Assembly (NCBI GenBank): GCA_022772305.1
Contig: JALFAQ010000058.1
Span: forward strand, 34,646-98,645
Source of the DNA: Corynebacterium glucuronolyticum
Lineage (GTDB): Bacteria; Actinomycetota; Actinomycetes; Mycobacteriales; Mycobacteriaceae
Reading direction: 5' to 3'
DNA: 64,000 bases
A program made the position numbers and the translations under genes. Positions 38,674 to 47,859 of the stretch are shown piece after piece; position 1 is the first letter of the stretch; each line of letters begins with the position of its first letter. The notes under the pieces were generated by a model that was given only the letters and a program-made list of their open reading frames with translations, made no database searches and had not been told where the DNA came from.

Positions 38674-40179
38674 ATGACGTACCAGGATACTGATCTCATG
38701 GATTTTGACGAGGTTTTGGAGACCTTCGACCCGGTTATGGGCCTCGAGGTACACGTGGAGCTACAGACGGAAACCAAGATGTTTTCGTCCAGCTCCGCCG
38801 ATTTCGGCGCTCCGCCGAACACACACACCGACCCCACGTGCTTGGGGCTGCCCGGTGCGCTCCCCGTTGTTAATGAGACCGGTGTCGAGTGGGCCATCAA
38901 GATTGGCCTGGCTTTGAACTGCAAGATTGCCGAGTACTCCCGCTTCGCCCGGAAGAACTACTTCTACCCGGATCAGCCGAAGAATTACCAGATCTCCCAG
39001 TACGACGAGCCCATCGCCTACGACGGCTACCTCGATGTTCAGCTTGATGATGGAACCACCTGGCGTGTCGAAATCGAGCGTGCGCACATGGAGGAGGACA
39101 CCGCCAAGCTCACCCACATCGGTGGTGCAGACGGTCGCATCGCAGGTGCTACACACTCGCTCGTAGACGTGAACCGCGCAGGTGTCCCGCTTATCGAGAT
39201 CGTGACCAAGCCCATCGAGGGTGCTGGCGAGCGTGCGCCCGAGGTCGCCCGCTGCTACGTTGCGGCACTTCGTGACCTCGTGAAGGCTCTCGGTGTGTCC
39301 GATGCGCGCATGGACCAGGGTTCCATGCGTTGCGACGCTAACCTCTCCCTCATGCGTAAGGGTGCCACCGAGTTTGGTACTCGTACGGAGACGAAGAACA
39401 TTAACTCTGTGCGCTCCGTCGAGCAGGCCGTGCGCTACGAGATGATGCGCCAGGCCGCTGCCATTGAAGCCGGTGAAGAGATTATCCAGGAGACACGCCA
39501 CTATCAGGAGACCGACGGCTCCACGAAGAAGGGACGTCCGAAGGAGACATCCTCGGATTACCGCTACTTCAACGATCCGGATCTGCCTCCGGTCATCGTG
39601 TCCAAGGAGCGTGTAGAGGAAATCCGCGCGACCCTCCCGGAGCTGCCCTGGGTGAAGCGTGACCGCCTGCAGGAGGAATGGGGAGTCTCCGATGCGGAGA
39701 TGCGCGACCTTGTGAACGCAGGCGCGCTGGATCTCATCGTTGAGACCACTGAAGCTGGTGCCAAGGCTGATGAGGCCCGTTCGTGGTGGACATCCTACCT
39801 GGCACAGAAGGCCAAGGAATCCGAGGTCGAGCTCGAAGACCTGTCCATCACCCCGCAGCAGGTTGCTCGCGTGGCAGAGCTCGTCCGCGAGGGCAAGCTC
39901 ACAAACAAGCTCGGTCGTACAGCTATCGACGGTGTCCTTGCCGGTGAGGGCGACGTGGACGAGGTTGTGTCCCAGCGCGGCCTTGAGGTCGTTCGCGACG
40001 ACGCAGCCATCGAAAAGGCCGTGGACGAGGCGCTCGCCGCTAACCCGGACATCGTGGAGAAGTACCGTGCGGGTAACAAGAAGGTTACCGGTGCCATCGT
40101 CGGTGGCGTGATGAAGGCTACAAAGGGCAAGGCTGACCCGAAGACGGTGAACCAGCTCATCGCCAAGAAGCTTTCCTAA
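38674..40179 (+). CDS. gatB: Asp/Glu-tRNA amidotransferase subunit B
   Basis: 501 residues; activates the tRNA-bound Glu or Asp by phosphorylation and transfers ammonia from GatA. Conserved [12 protein letters not shown] at the start, [16 protein letters not shown], and [14 protein letters not shown]; the C-terminal YqeY-like tRNA-binding tail is complete ([16 protein letters not shown]). Works with gatC and gatA 11-13 kb upstream. The start fits a leaderless message. Ends with a strong terminator. Confidence 0.96.
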   Translation: MTYQDTDLMDFDEVLETFDPVMGLEVHVELQTETKMFSSSSADFGAPPNTHTDPTCLGLPGALPVVNETGVEWAIKIGLALNCKIAEYSRFARKNYFYPDQPKNYQISQYDEPIAYDGYLDVQLDDGTTWRVEIERAHMEEDTAKLTHIGGADGRIAGATHSLVDVNRAGVPLIEIVTKPIEGAGERAPEVARCYVAALRDLVKALGVSDARMDQGSMRCDANLSLMRKGATEFGTRTETKNINSVRSVEQAVRYEMMRQAAAIEAGEEIIQETRHYQETDGSTKKGRPKETSSDYRYFNDPDLPPVIVSKERVEEIRATLPELPWVKRDRLQEEWGVSDAEMRDLVNAGALDLIVETTEAGAKADEARSWWTSYLAQKAKESEVELEDLSITPQQVARVAELVREGKLTNKLGRTAIDGVLAGEGDVDEVVSQRGLEVVRDDAAIEKAVDEALAANPDIVEKYRAGNKKVTGAIVGGVMKATKGKADPKTVNQLIAKKLS

Positions 40180-40193
40180 CACAGCAATCTCTT

Positions 40194-40226
40194 AGAACTC
40201 GCCTGCGGTCGCAGGCGAGTTCTTTT
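40194..40226 (+). terminator. Terminator after gatB
   Basis: Perfect stem of ~13 bp (40194-40206 with 40211-40223), then TTTT. Confidence 0.85.
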
Positions 40227-40339
40227 ATATCCCAAGGTTACGGTTCCGTTGCAATTTGCTGGAAATACTTATATTTCAGAGAATGTGCAGCCGGAATTGC
40301 ATATTATGCAATTATGAGCCTAAATGAAAAGGAGCGATA

Positions 40340-41653
40340 ATGCTCAAGCGTGCATTGACTATTTCCATGGCCTTCCTCGGCGTTCTCGTCGGCGCAGGGT
40401 TCGCCTCAGGGCAGGAAATTCTTCAGTACTTCGGAGCATTCGGCCACTGGGGAATATGGGCCGCAGTGATCTCTGGACTCATCATGATGGTCTGCGGCAT
40501 GGTGACCCTTCAGTTCGGGTCCTACTTCCAATCCAAGGAACACATGCCTGTCGTCGCATACATCGCCAGCCCGCTGCTGGCCAAGGTGTTTGATGTGGCC
40601 ATCATGCTCACCCTCTTCGCCACAGGTTTCGTCATGCTCGCCGGTGCCGGAAGCAACCTGAACCAGCAGTTTGGTCTGCCAACGGTGGTTGGCTCGGTGC
40701 TCATGGTGGTGCTCGTCATCGCCGCAGGCTTTCTGGACGTGGATAAAGTGTCCAATGTCATTGGCATGATCACCCCGTTCCTTCTGGTGTTTATGGTCAT
40801 TCTCTTTGCCACCTATGCGTTCAGCCCTGCAGATACCATCGAGGTTCTCGACCAGCAAGCTGCAAGTGTGGAACCAGGACAACTCATCCCAAGCTGGTGG
40901 GTCGCCTCCGCCAACTACGTGGGAATGTGTCTCATGATTGGCATTTCCATGTCGCTCATCATGGGCGGCAATAGTGCTGATCCCAAAGCGGCAGGAATCG
41001 GTGGTCTCATTGGTGGCGCACTGTACAGCGTCTGCCTCCTTGGCCTTGTGCTCTCGTTGTACTTCAACATTGGCGAGGCGAGTGCCTACGATATGCCGAC
41101 TCTAGCCCTCGTCACGAAGATTCACCCGGTGCTGGGAACCGTCATGGCAGTGGTCATCTACGCCATGATCTTCAACACGGCGATCGCCATGTTCTACGCA
41201 CTGTCCAAACGCTTGAGTGCAGAGAAGCCGGAACGATTCCGTACGTTCATGATCGGCTCGACCCTCATCGGCTTCCTCTTCTCCTTCATTCCGTTTGCCA
41301 CGTTGGTGAACTGGCTGTACCCGATAGTCGGCTACGTAGGAATCCTCCTAATCATCACCCTTGTTATCTCCTGGGTGGCAACCCGCCCAGAGATTACAGA
41401 GGAGGGAACGAGGCGCGAAAAGATCCGCCGGCTTGTCTCTCGCCGGTTGGATCCACGCGCACGCTTCACCTCCAAACAGCGGAGGAAGCTGCGCAGCGAG
41501 ATTCGCGCGTCGAATGTCGAGGATAAGGAACTCTACCGGGCGATCGAGCAAGAGGAAGCAGATCGGCTTGATTCCGATGATGAGGTGGAATTCTCCTCCG
41601 AGGAGTACTTCAAGGAGCGCTATCCAGAGGAATACGCCGACGACGATAAGTAA
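40340..41653 (+). CDS. YkvI-like membrane transporter, copy 2
   Basis: 437 residues with the same design as the copy at 34348: start MAFLGVLVGAGFASGQE, the motif FATGFVMLAGAGSNLNQQFG, ~10 spans, then an acidic C-terminal tail. Roughly half the residues match copy 1 by eye, so this is an old duplication and not a recent one. AGGAGCG lies just upstream of ATG 40340. Both copies are probably cation- or amino-acid-coupled carriers, possibly with different substrates. The aldo/keto reductase starts 20 bp after it but has its own -10 box. Confidence 0.82.
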   Translation: MLKRALTISMAFLGVLVGAGFASGQEILQYFGAFGHWGIWAAVISGLIMMVCGMVTLQFGSYFQSKEHMPVVAYIASPLLAKVFDVAIMLTLFATGFVMLAGAGSNLNQQFGLPTVVGSVLMVVLVIAAGFLDVDKVSNVIGMITPFLLVFMVILFATYAFSPADTIEVLDQQAASVEPGQLIPSWWVASANYVGMCLMIGISMSLIMGGNSADPKAAGIGGLIGGALYSVCLLGLVLSLYFNIGEASAYDMPTLALVTKIHPVLGTVMAVVIYAMIFNTAIAMFYALSKRLSAEKPERFRTFMIGSTLIGFLFSFIPFATLVNWLYPIVGYVGILLIITLVISWVATRPEITEEGTRREKIRRLVSRRLDPRARFTSKQRRKLRSEIRASNVEDKELYRAIEQEEADRLDSDDEVEFSSEEYFKERYPEEYADDDK

Positions 41654-41673
41654 CCGCGGTTACACTCGGAGAT

Positions 41674-42747
41674 ATGTACACTCCACGATCTGATAGATAC
41701 GAGTCCATGGAGTACAGGCACGTTGGACACTCGGGCCTCATGCTCCCCGCGATTTCCCTCGGCTTCTGGCACAACTTCGGTGACGACAAGCCACGCGAAA
41801 CTCAGCGCGCCATCATGCGCCGTGCGTTCGACCGTGGCGTCACCCACTTCGACCTTGCAAACAACTACGGCCCGCCGGCAGGCTCCGCGGAAACCAATGT
41901 GGGGGAGATCCTGCGACAGGACTTTTCCTCCCACCGCGACGAGCTCATCATCTCTTCGAAGGCCGGCTGGCGCATGCAGCCGGGGCCGTATGGTTTCGGC
42001 GGTTCGCGGAAGTACCTCATGGCTTCCCTTGATGCGTCCCTGAAGCGACTCGGCCTGGATTACGTGGATATTTTCTACCACCACCGCCCAGACCCGGACA
42101 CCCCGCTGGAGGAAACCATGTACGCACTCCGCGACATCGTGGCATCCGGCAAGGCATTGTACGTGGGGATCTCCTCCTACTCCGCAGACCTTACATCGGA
42201 AGCAGCAGAAATCATGCGGGAGGAAGGCTACCCACTGCTCATTCACCAACCGAGCTACTCCATCGTCAACCGCTGGGTGGAGGAGCCGGATGAAAGTGGC
42301 GATAACCTTCTCACCGCAGCGGCGGACAACGGCATGGGGGTCATCGCCTTTTCGCCTCTCGCCCAAGGGCTGCTCACGGACCGTTACCTGCATGGCATTC
42401 CCGAAGGCTCCCGCGCTGCCAGCTACAAGTCTTTGACCGCCGACATGCTCAGTGAGCGCAACCTGGGCATGGTGCGGGAATTGAAGAAGATCGCCGATAG
42501 TCGCGGTCAAACCGTTGCACAGCTCGCTTTGGCGTGGGTGCTTCGGAAACAAGGTGATTACGGTGAGAAGACCGTTACGAGTGCGCTCATCGGTGCGTCC
42601 TCGGTGGAACAGCTCGACCAGAACCTGGACACGTTGCACAACCTGGAGTTCTCGCAGGAGGAGTTGGATACCATCGACCGGGTGACAAGCGATGCCGGCA
42701 TCAATATTTGGGGTGCAGCGACGAAGTCGAAGTCAGCTGATCACTAG
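41674..42747 (+). CDS. Aldo/keto reductase (YghZ/Kv-beta type)
   Basis: 357 residues, NADPH-dependent TIM barrel. Catalytic Asp and Tyr in HFDLANNYGPPAGSAE, Lys in IISSKAGWRM, His in FYHHRPDP; NADPH site in SALIGASSVEQL. Closest to the L-glyceraldehyde-3-phosphate reductase / voltage-gated-channel-beta group. Reduces aldehydes; the physiological substrate is unknown. The start follows TACACT (41661-41666) by 7 nt. It lies beside lysE/lysG as in C. glutamicum, which supports the genus call. Confidence 0.9.
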   Translation: MYTPRSDRYESMEYRHVGHSGLMLPAISLGFWHNFGDDKPRETQRAIMRRAFDRGVTHFDLANNYGPPAGSAETNVGEILRQDFSSHRDELIISSKAGWRMQPGPYGFGGSRKYLMASLDASLKRLGLDYVDIFYHHRPDPDTPLEETMYALRDIVASGKALYVGISSYSADLTSEAAEIMREEGYPLLIHQPSYSIVNRWVEEPDESGDNLLTAAADNGMGVIAFSPLAQGLLTDRYLHGIPEGSRAASYKSLTADMLSERNLGMVRELKKIADSRGQTVAQLALAWVLRKQGDYGEKTVTSALIGASSVEQLDQNLDTLHNLEFSQEELDTIDRVTSDAGINIWGAATKSKSADH

Positions 42748-42762
42748 TTGCTCGGCTAGGCG

Positions 42763-43455
42763 CTACATGAACAGCACGCGGAAGGCCATGAACACCATGA
42801 ACAGGCCGATACCCGTGTTGATGCAGCGCCACACCCCGGGGCTGGACAGTGGTGTGGTTAGAGCCGCTGCTCCGTAGCCGAAGACTGGGAACCAGACGAA
42901 GGATGCAGCCATCGTGCCTAGGAGGAACGACCACTTGTCCGGTCCGTAGCTGGAAGAAATCGAGCCGATGACAACGAACAGGTCGACCCATGCGGCAGGG
43001 TTGACTACGCTGACCACAAAGGCTGCGATAGCAGGTTCCTTGATGTCTTGGAAGGTGCGTCGGCGCGTTTTGGTCAAGGTTGATGTGGAGCCACCTTCTG
43101 CGGCAACCTCGACCGTATGCGGTTCGCTCGTGGAGACGGTTTCCGTCTCAATGGTCTTGGGGTGGATGGCATCGCGGAAGCAGGTGAAAGCAAACCACAA
43201 TAGGTAGAGGAAACCGCCGTAGCGGAGGATCTCCAAAACGATGGGTGCCTTCTCCAGGATGACACCCACGCCGATGCCACTGAGGGCGATGAGCGTGATG
43301 TCGCACAGCGCGCACACAGCGATGACGAGAGTGATGGCTTGGCGCCGCAACCCATACTTGAGGATGAGCGCGTTCTGAGGCCCGAGTGCCAGGATCAGGG
43401 AAAGGTTAAATAGCAGTCCAGCAAAGAAAACGTTCACAGAATCATTCTGAGACAC
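42763..43455 (-). CDS. lysE: L-lysine/L-arginine exporter LysE
   Basis: 230 residues, six spans. Conserved start FFAGLLFNLSLILALGPQNALILKYG and the motif VVNPAAWVDLFVVIGS. Exports excess basic amino acids, for instance when peptides are degraded. Divergent from its activator lysG, with 79 bp between. GTG start at 43455. Substrate by homology to C. glutamicum LysE; the mid-loop (about residues 105-135) is longer and Thr/Glu-rich. Confidence 0.9.
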   Translation of the reverse strand: MSQNDSVNVFFAGLLFNLSLILALGPQNALILKYGLRRQAITLVIAVCALCDITLIALSGIGVGVILEKAPIVLEILRYGGFLYLLWFAFTCFRDAIHPKTIETETVSTSEPHTVEVAAEGGSTSTLTKTRRRTFQDIKEPAIAAFVVSVVNPAAWVDLFVVIGSISSSYGPDKWSFLLGTMAASFVWFPVFGYGAAALTTPLSSPGVWRCINTGIGLFMVFMAFRVLFM

Positions 43456-43534
43456 GAACCTAAATAAGTAAAATGATTAATTCTCGGGTACCATAAAAGA
43501 TGCTTAACAAATGGGGAAGGATGAGGTTCGAAGA
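43456..43534. promoter_or_regulatory. lysE-lysG divergent promoter
   Basis: 79-bp AT-rich gap between divergent genes, the expected LysG binding site. No single operator could be fixed by eye. Confidence 0.5.
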
Positions 43535-44419
43535 ATGAAGCTAGAGCAGATGGAAACCCTCCTGGCGATCATCGATGAGGGAAGTTTTGAGCGTGCTGCT
43601 ACAGCACTGGGGATCAGTGCGCCTGCTGTCAGTCAGCGAATCAAGGCGCTGGAGCACTCGACGGGCCGGGTGCTCGTACGACGAGAAACGCCTGTCTCAC
43701 CGACAGAGGCCGGCGAAGTTATCGCTCAGGCGGCCCGGCGCGTTGCCCTGTTGCAGGCGGAGACGGAGGCGGCGCTTGACCGGCGCCTAGCTAGCGTTCC
43801 GTTGAATGTTGCCATTAACGCCGATTCTCTTGCCACGTGGTTTCCTCCCGTGCTCCGGGAGGTCGCGCAGTGGGATTCCGCTTCCATCATGATGCGTCTG
43901 GAGGACGAGTCGCACTCGCTGGAACTCCTCCGAAGTGGTGATTGTCTGGGTGCAGTGACGCGGGAGTCGAAGCCTGTCTCCGGGTGTGATTCGGTGTTGC
44001 TCGGTACGATGCACTACGTTGCGGTTGCCGCGCCGTGGCTGGCGGAAAAATACACCCATGACGGTGTCATCGATTGGGCGGGGATGCCGGCTTTGCGCTT
44101 TGGCCCACGGGACTACTTGCAGGACCGGGATCTCGTTGGGCGTCTCGACGATCCGCCGAAGCACCGTCGCGTGTCCGTCGTTCCCTCGATGGAGGCGTTC
44201 CTCCATTCCATCGAGGCGGGACTTGGGTGGGCGATCGTTGTCGATACCCAGGCGAAGGAGATGATTGAGAAGGGGGTGGCTGTGCGTCTGGATGATCTCG
44301 TTTCCAGTTCGGATCTGTACTGGCAGCACTGGCGGCTCGAGTCGCCCCTGCTCGAGCTACTTTCAGCTGCGGTCACGCGGGCAGCGCGCGAGAACATCCC
44401 CCAAGGTCCCTCGCTCTAG
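43535..44419 (+). CDS. lysG: LysR-type activator of lysE
   Basis: 294 residues. N-terminal winged helix-turn-helix (LEQMETLLAIIDEGSFERAA, SAPAVSQRIKALE), then the effector domain with AINADSLATWFPPVL, LEDESHSLELLR and MEAFLHSIEAGLGW, all like C. glutamicum LysG. Senses Lys/Arg/His and turns on lysE. The ATG at 43535 (MKLEQMET) is preferred over 43511 on family alignment; GATGAGG gives a Shine-Dalgarno ~9 nt upstream. Confidence 0.92.
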   Translation: MKLEQMETLLAIIDEGSFERAATALGISAPAVSQRIKALEHSTGRVLVRRETPVSPTEAGEVIAQAARRVALLQAETEAALDRRLASVPLNVAINADSLATWFPPVLREVAQWDSASIMMRLEDESHSLELLRSGDCLGAVTRESKPVSGCDSVLLGTMHYVAVAAPWLAEKYTHDGVIDWAGMPALRFGPRDYLQDRDLVGRLDDPPKHRRVSVVPSMEAFLHSIEAGLGWAIVVDTQAKEMIEKGVAVRLDDLVSSSDLYWQHWRLESPLLELLSAAVTRAARENIPQGPSL

Positions 44420-45520
44420 TTAGCTCCAGCCGAAGAACTCTGCCTGCCATGGTTCCGGGTTCTTAACGCGTTCCGACGCCGCGATGTCGCCGGGGAGCGA
44501 GGTTCCCGGGGCGAAGGGGGAGCCCCCAAGGCTCTCTCGTCCGTGTGGGGTGACAAGTCCGGATAGATCGGGCCCGACGGGAACGATCTGTGTTGGGTTT
44601 ATTTCCTTGTGGACTATGTAGTAGTGCTGCTTCATCTCGGTGAAGTCACACGTGTCACCGAAACCTGGGGTTTGGAACAGGTCGCGCAGGTAGCCCCACA
44701 GATTCGGCATCTCCGTGATCTTGTTCCGGCTTGCCTTGAAGTGCGAGTGGTAGACGGCGTCGAAGCGGATGAGCGTGGTAAAGAGCCGGATATCCGCCTC
44801 TGTGATGTGTTCACCCATGAGGTAGCGACGATCCGCCAAGCGCTCCTCTAACCAGTCGAGTGCCGTCCACAAACGGTCGTAGGCATCCTCGTAGGCCGTC
44901 TGGCTCGTGGCGAAACCGCAGCGGTAGACACCGTTATTCACCTCGGTGAGGATGCGCTTCATCACGGGCTTCATTTCTTCGCGCAACTCTTCCGGGTAGA
45001 GATCTGGCGCGCCGGGGCGGTGGAATTCCTTCCACTGCTCACCGAAATCAATGGTGATGTCCGAGTATTTGTTTGTTACCACCTGGCCACTAGATACCTC
45101 GACAATGGCGGGCACAGTAATCCCGCGCGGGTAATCGGGGAAGCGCGCAAAATAGGCATCCTGGAGGCGAGGAATCTGCAGCACGGGATCCACGCCATCA
45201 GGGTCAACGTTGAAAGTCCACGAACGTATGTCGTGCGTGGGGCCTGCTAAGCCAAGAGAGATCGCATCCTCCAGGCCGTAGAGCCTGCGGGCAATGATGG
45301 TGCGGTGCGCCCAGGGGCACGCGCGCGCGGCAATAAGACGGTAGCGCCCCTTTTCTACCGGCCAGGCGTACGTCCCATCTGGTTGCTCCACCGGATCCGC
45401 TCCTGGTTCGACGGTGCTGACGATGCGATCGTCGATGTAGTTGGTGTCGCGGACGTACTCGCCCTTCTCGTTGTTGGTCCTGTTCTGGGCGTCTCCTGCC
45501 CAATCGTCTATGTTGTTCAT
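44420..45520 (-). CDS. Xi-class glutathione-transferase-like reductase (ECM4/YqjG)
   Basis: 366 residues. Catalytic Cys in the CPWAHR motif (~68-73), then TWNVDPDGVDP-like and EYSDI-type motifs (NKYSDITIDF) that bind the thiol, and a C-terminal helical domain (LMGEHITEADIRLFTTLIRFD). In other bacteria these reduce glutathionyl-hydroquinones. Corynebacteria make mycothiol rather than glutathione, so the true thiol is probably different. ATG 45520 with AGGAG in front; an upstream open stretch to 45790 lacks family support. Divergent from the DoxX gene. Confidence 0.88.
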   Translation of the reverse strand: MNNIDDWAGDAQNRTNNEKGEYVRDTNYIDDRIVSTVEPGADPVEQPDGTYAWPVEKGRYRLIAARACPWAHRTIIARRLYGLEDAISLGLAGPTHDIRSWTFNVDPDGVDPVLQIPRLQDAYFARFPDYPRGITVPAIVEVSSGQVVTNKYSDITIDFGEQWKEFHRPGAPDLYPEELREEMKPVMKRILTEVNNGVYRCGFATSQTAYEDAYDRLWTALDWLEERLADRRYLMGEHITEADIRLFTTLIRFDAVYHSHFKASRNKITEMPNLWGYLRDLFQTPGFGDTCDFTEMKQHYYIVHKEINPTQIVPVGPDLSGLVTPHGRESLGGSPFAPGTSLPGDIAASERVKNPEPWQAEFFGWS

Positions 45521-45625
45521 GCGTAAACTCCTTTCGTCATCTAGTGTACGCGTCAATAAAATGTGACGGCGCGCCTGGAATGTGAAAAGCGCCATAGCCG
45601 GTGGGAAGTCCTTTAGGCTAAAGAC

Positions 45626-46498
45626 ATGGATAAGAAGAACACCCCAGATAAAGCAAGCCCTGTAGATTTCGACTCCGAAGTACCGACGTATGACGGAAAG
45701 ACCGAGGTTTTTAGCGCACCAGACGACCAGAAGACCACGGCTTTTACGCGTCCTGGGCGTGCGACGCCCCAGGTCATTAGCCCGGCGCAAAACGAGAGTT
45801 CCGCCACTGCCGTCTTTTCTGCGTCCGAATCCCCGGACGCAGATTTCGCGCCGACAGAAGCAGTTTCGGCGCCGACCTTCGCTGCAGATACATCGAGCGC
45901 ACCAGTGTATTCGACCACCCCGGTAGAAACCTCCTATGCGCAGGCATCCGCAATCGATGAACCAGAGCCTGTTGTCGAGGATCCGCGTCGCGGAACGATC
46001 GACTTTGGTTTGTTCCTGCTCCGCCTCGTTTTTGGTGGGTTCCTCATCTTCGAGGCTATCAAGGTGTTCTTTAACCTCGGAGACGGGGGAGGACTAGCGG
46101 GAATGAAGGAAGCCTTCGGTGCTTACGATTTCCCCACAGCACTGGCCATCGCTGTTCCCGCGCTAGAGCTCACTGCCGGTGTGTTCCTCGTTCTCGGCCT
46201 GCTTACCCCGGTGGCTGCGGCCCTCGCGCTTGTTGCCACGGGCTTTAACGCGGTTCACGCCTTCGTACAAAACGACACGACGAGCCTGTTCTCCGTCTCT
46301 CCGGCAGTGACACTATCCGTGCTCGTTTTGGGGATTGCCTTGGCGTTGCAGTTTACAGGGCCGGGCAAAATCGCCCTTGACTTCTCCCGCAGCTGGGCTC
46401 GCAGGCCACTGGCATCGAGCTGGATTTGGCTCATCCTAGGACTCATCGGCGCCGGAGCGCTCTGGTGGTTCGGTGCCGGGATCAACCCGCTAGCGTAG
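45626..46498 (+). CDS. DoxX-family membrane protein with long N-terminal tail
   Basis: 290 residues. The first ~125 residues are disordered, rich in Ser/Thr/Ala/Pro/Asp; then four hydrophobic spans (FLLRLVFGGFLIFEAIKVFF, ALAIAVPALELTAGVFLVLG, and two more) of the DoxX type. DoxX-like proteins join redox complexes, for example with SodA and SseA in mycobacteria. The long cytosolic tail is typical of corynebacterial members. Start 6 nt after TAGGCT (45614-45619). Overlaps the 3' end of the convergent GT87 gene by 9 bp. Confidence 0.82.
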   Translation: MDKKNTPDKASPVDFDSEVPTYDGKTEVFSAPDDQKTTAFTRPGRATPQVISPAQNESSATAVFSASESPDADFAPTEAVSAPTFAADTSSAPVYSTTPVETSYAQASAIDEPEPVVEDPRRGTIDFGLFLLRLVFGGFLIFEAIKVFFNLGDGGGLAGMKEAFGAYDFPTALAIAVPALELTAGVFLVLGLLTPVAAALALVATGFNAVHAFVQNDTTSLFSVSPAVTLSVLVLGIALALQFTGPGKIALDFSRSWARRPLASSWIWLILGLIGAGALWWFGAGINPLA

Positions 46499-47776
46499 AG
46501 CTGTTTCTTGCCCCGCCTTGGCGGGGCTTTTTTGTTCCGACCGTACGGGGAGGCGTCGACAAGCAAAAGCGTAAAGCACCAGCGTGACCAATGCGAGCCA
46601 GACGTAATCGGACACGAGGAACGTCTGCCACCAAGGCAAAGAGTACAGATCGATGGCATCGCCGAACCACCACTTCGGCGGGTTGGTCACCATGAGTACC
46701 GTCCACACGCCGAGGACAATCCCGAGAGCTACCGGGCATTCGAAGCTCGTGTACCAGCGCCAGGCGAAGACGGGGATGATGAGAGCCACCCACACCCAGT
46801 GGTGCGACCAGGAAATGGGGGAGATAAGCAGCATGAGGATGGCGTTGCACAGCCACGCATCCACGTCGAGCCCACGGCGGATGAGTGCCACCATCAGCCA
46901 CCCAACGAGCCCGATCGCGGTGAAGGACAACACCAGCCAGAGGATGTTGAGGAGACCCGAATGCGCGTCCAGCGCAGCCTCGGAGCTGAACCAGCGCATG
47001 ATCATTCCCTTAAAGGAAGAGTTGGATTGGTATGCCGTGTTCACACCCGCATCCTCGCCCGAGCCCAAGCCAAGAAGTGTGTTAGAGAAATACTCGACGG
47101 CGACATCCCATCGCACTGCTGCGGCAATGAGAGTAGCGAGGATTGTCGAGGCGAAGCTGACGAGGATTGCCCGAATGTTCTTCTTGAGGAGGAAGAAATA
47201 AAGCATGACAAGCGGAGTGAGCTTGATCGCCACCGCGATGCCAATGAGCGAGCCCTGTGGGAGAAAGCGCCGGCGGGGGACAAGGTCAAGCACCACGAGT
47301 CCCATGATGATGATATTGATCTGCGCGAAAGACGAGTTGAGAACCACCGGCTCCAACAGCATGGCTGCCGGCCACGTGACCGCCACAAGGACGTGTTGCA
47401 TTGCCGGTGATACACCTGCAGGTGTGAGAACTGCGCGCGCCACGAAGTACAAGCAGGCAAGCAGCAACAGCGCAGAAGATCCGATCATGATGTCACCGGC
47501 GAGCTTCACACTGAGAAACGAAAGTGGCACCATGACCAACGCCCCAAACGGCGGATAAATGAACGGCAGCAGCACGGTTCCCACCTGCATCGGTTGCGAA
47601 TACACCTCGCCACCGCGGACGAACGTGCGCACGCCCTCGATATAAATGGCCATGTCAATGGGCTCATCGTTCATGCGGATCTGCTGCCACATCACTGCGA
47701 GGCCTGCGACAAGCCCCACGGCAATAAGTGCAGTGGGGTAAAAGGATGAGTGCCTATCTGCCACCTGGTTGTGCAT
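46490..47776 (-). CDS. GT87 polyprenyl-phosphate-mannose mannosyltransferase
   Basis: 428 residues, about ten spans, GT-C fold. Conserved Asp in DMAIYIEGVRTF on the first outer loop; YPPFGALVMVPLSFL and SPISWSHHWVW are GT87 signatures. These enzymes extend lipomannan, lipoarabinomannan and phosphatidylinositol mannosides using decaprenyl-phospho-mannose on the outer face of the membrane. Which linkage it makes is not clear. ATG 47776 with GAAAGG upstream. Fits a mycolic-acid-type envelope. Confidence 0.85.
   Translation of the reverse strand: MHNQVADRHSSFYPTALIAVGLVAGLAVMWQQIRMNDEPIDMAIYIEGVRTFVRGGEVYSQPMQVGTVLLPFIYPPFGALVMVPLSFLSVKLAGDIMIGSSALLLLACLYFVARAVLTPAGVSPAMQHVLVAVTWPAAMLLEPVVLNSSFAQINIIIMGLVVLDLVPRRRFLPQGSLIGIAVAIKLTPLVMLYFFLLKKNIRAILVSFASTILATLIAAAVRWDVAVEYFSNTLLGLGSGEDAGVNTAYQSNSSFKGMIMRWFSSEAALDAHSGLLNILWLVLSFTAIGLVGWLMVALIRRGLDVDAWLCNAILMLLISPISWSHHWVWVALIIPVFAWRWYTSFECPVALGIVLGVWTVLMVTNPPKWWFGDAIDLYSLPWWQTFLVSDYVWLALVTLVLYAFACRRLPVRSEQKSPAKAGQETALR
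46510..46533 (+). terminator. Terminator after DoxX gene
   Basis: Stem GCCCCGC (46510-46516) with GCGGGGC (46521-46527), then TTTTTT. It lies inside the 3' end of the opposing GT87 gene. Confidence 0.8.
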
Positions 47777-47816
47777 GCGCGCCTTTCGTCTCGACTCATC
47801 TAATAATCGCACATGC

Positions 47817-47850
47817 AGCTGCGCGCCGGTGCATTCACCGGTGCGCAGCT
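47817..47850 (-). terminator. Hairpin downstream of ilvD
   Basis: Long stem, 8 bp plus 6 bp with one mismatch (47817-47831 with 47836-47850), just after the ilvD stop. No T-run follows on the minus strand, so it may protect mRNA as well as terminate it. Confidence 0.45.
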
Positions 47851-47859
47851 GACAAAAAC

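Noticed and set aside
38761..40182. Minus-strand frame of 473 codons over gatB
   Set aside because: Complete overlap with gatB; no ribosome site or family resemblance.
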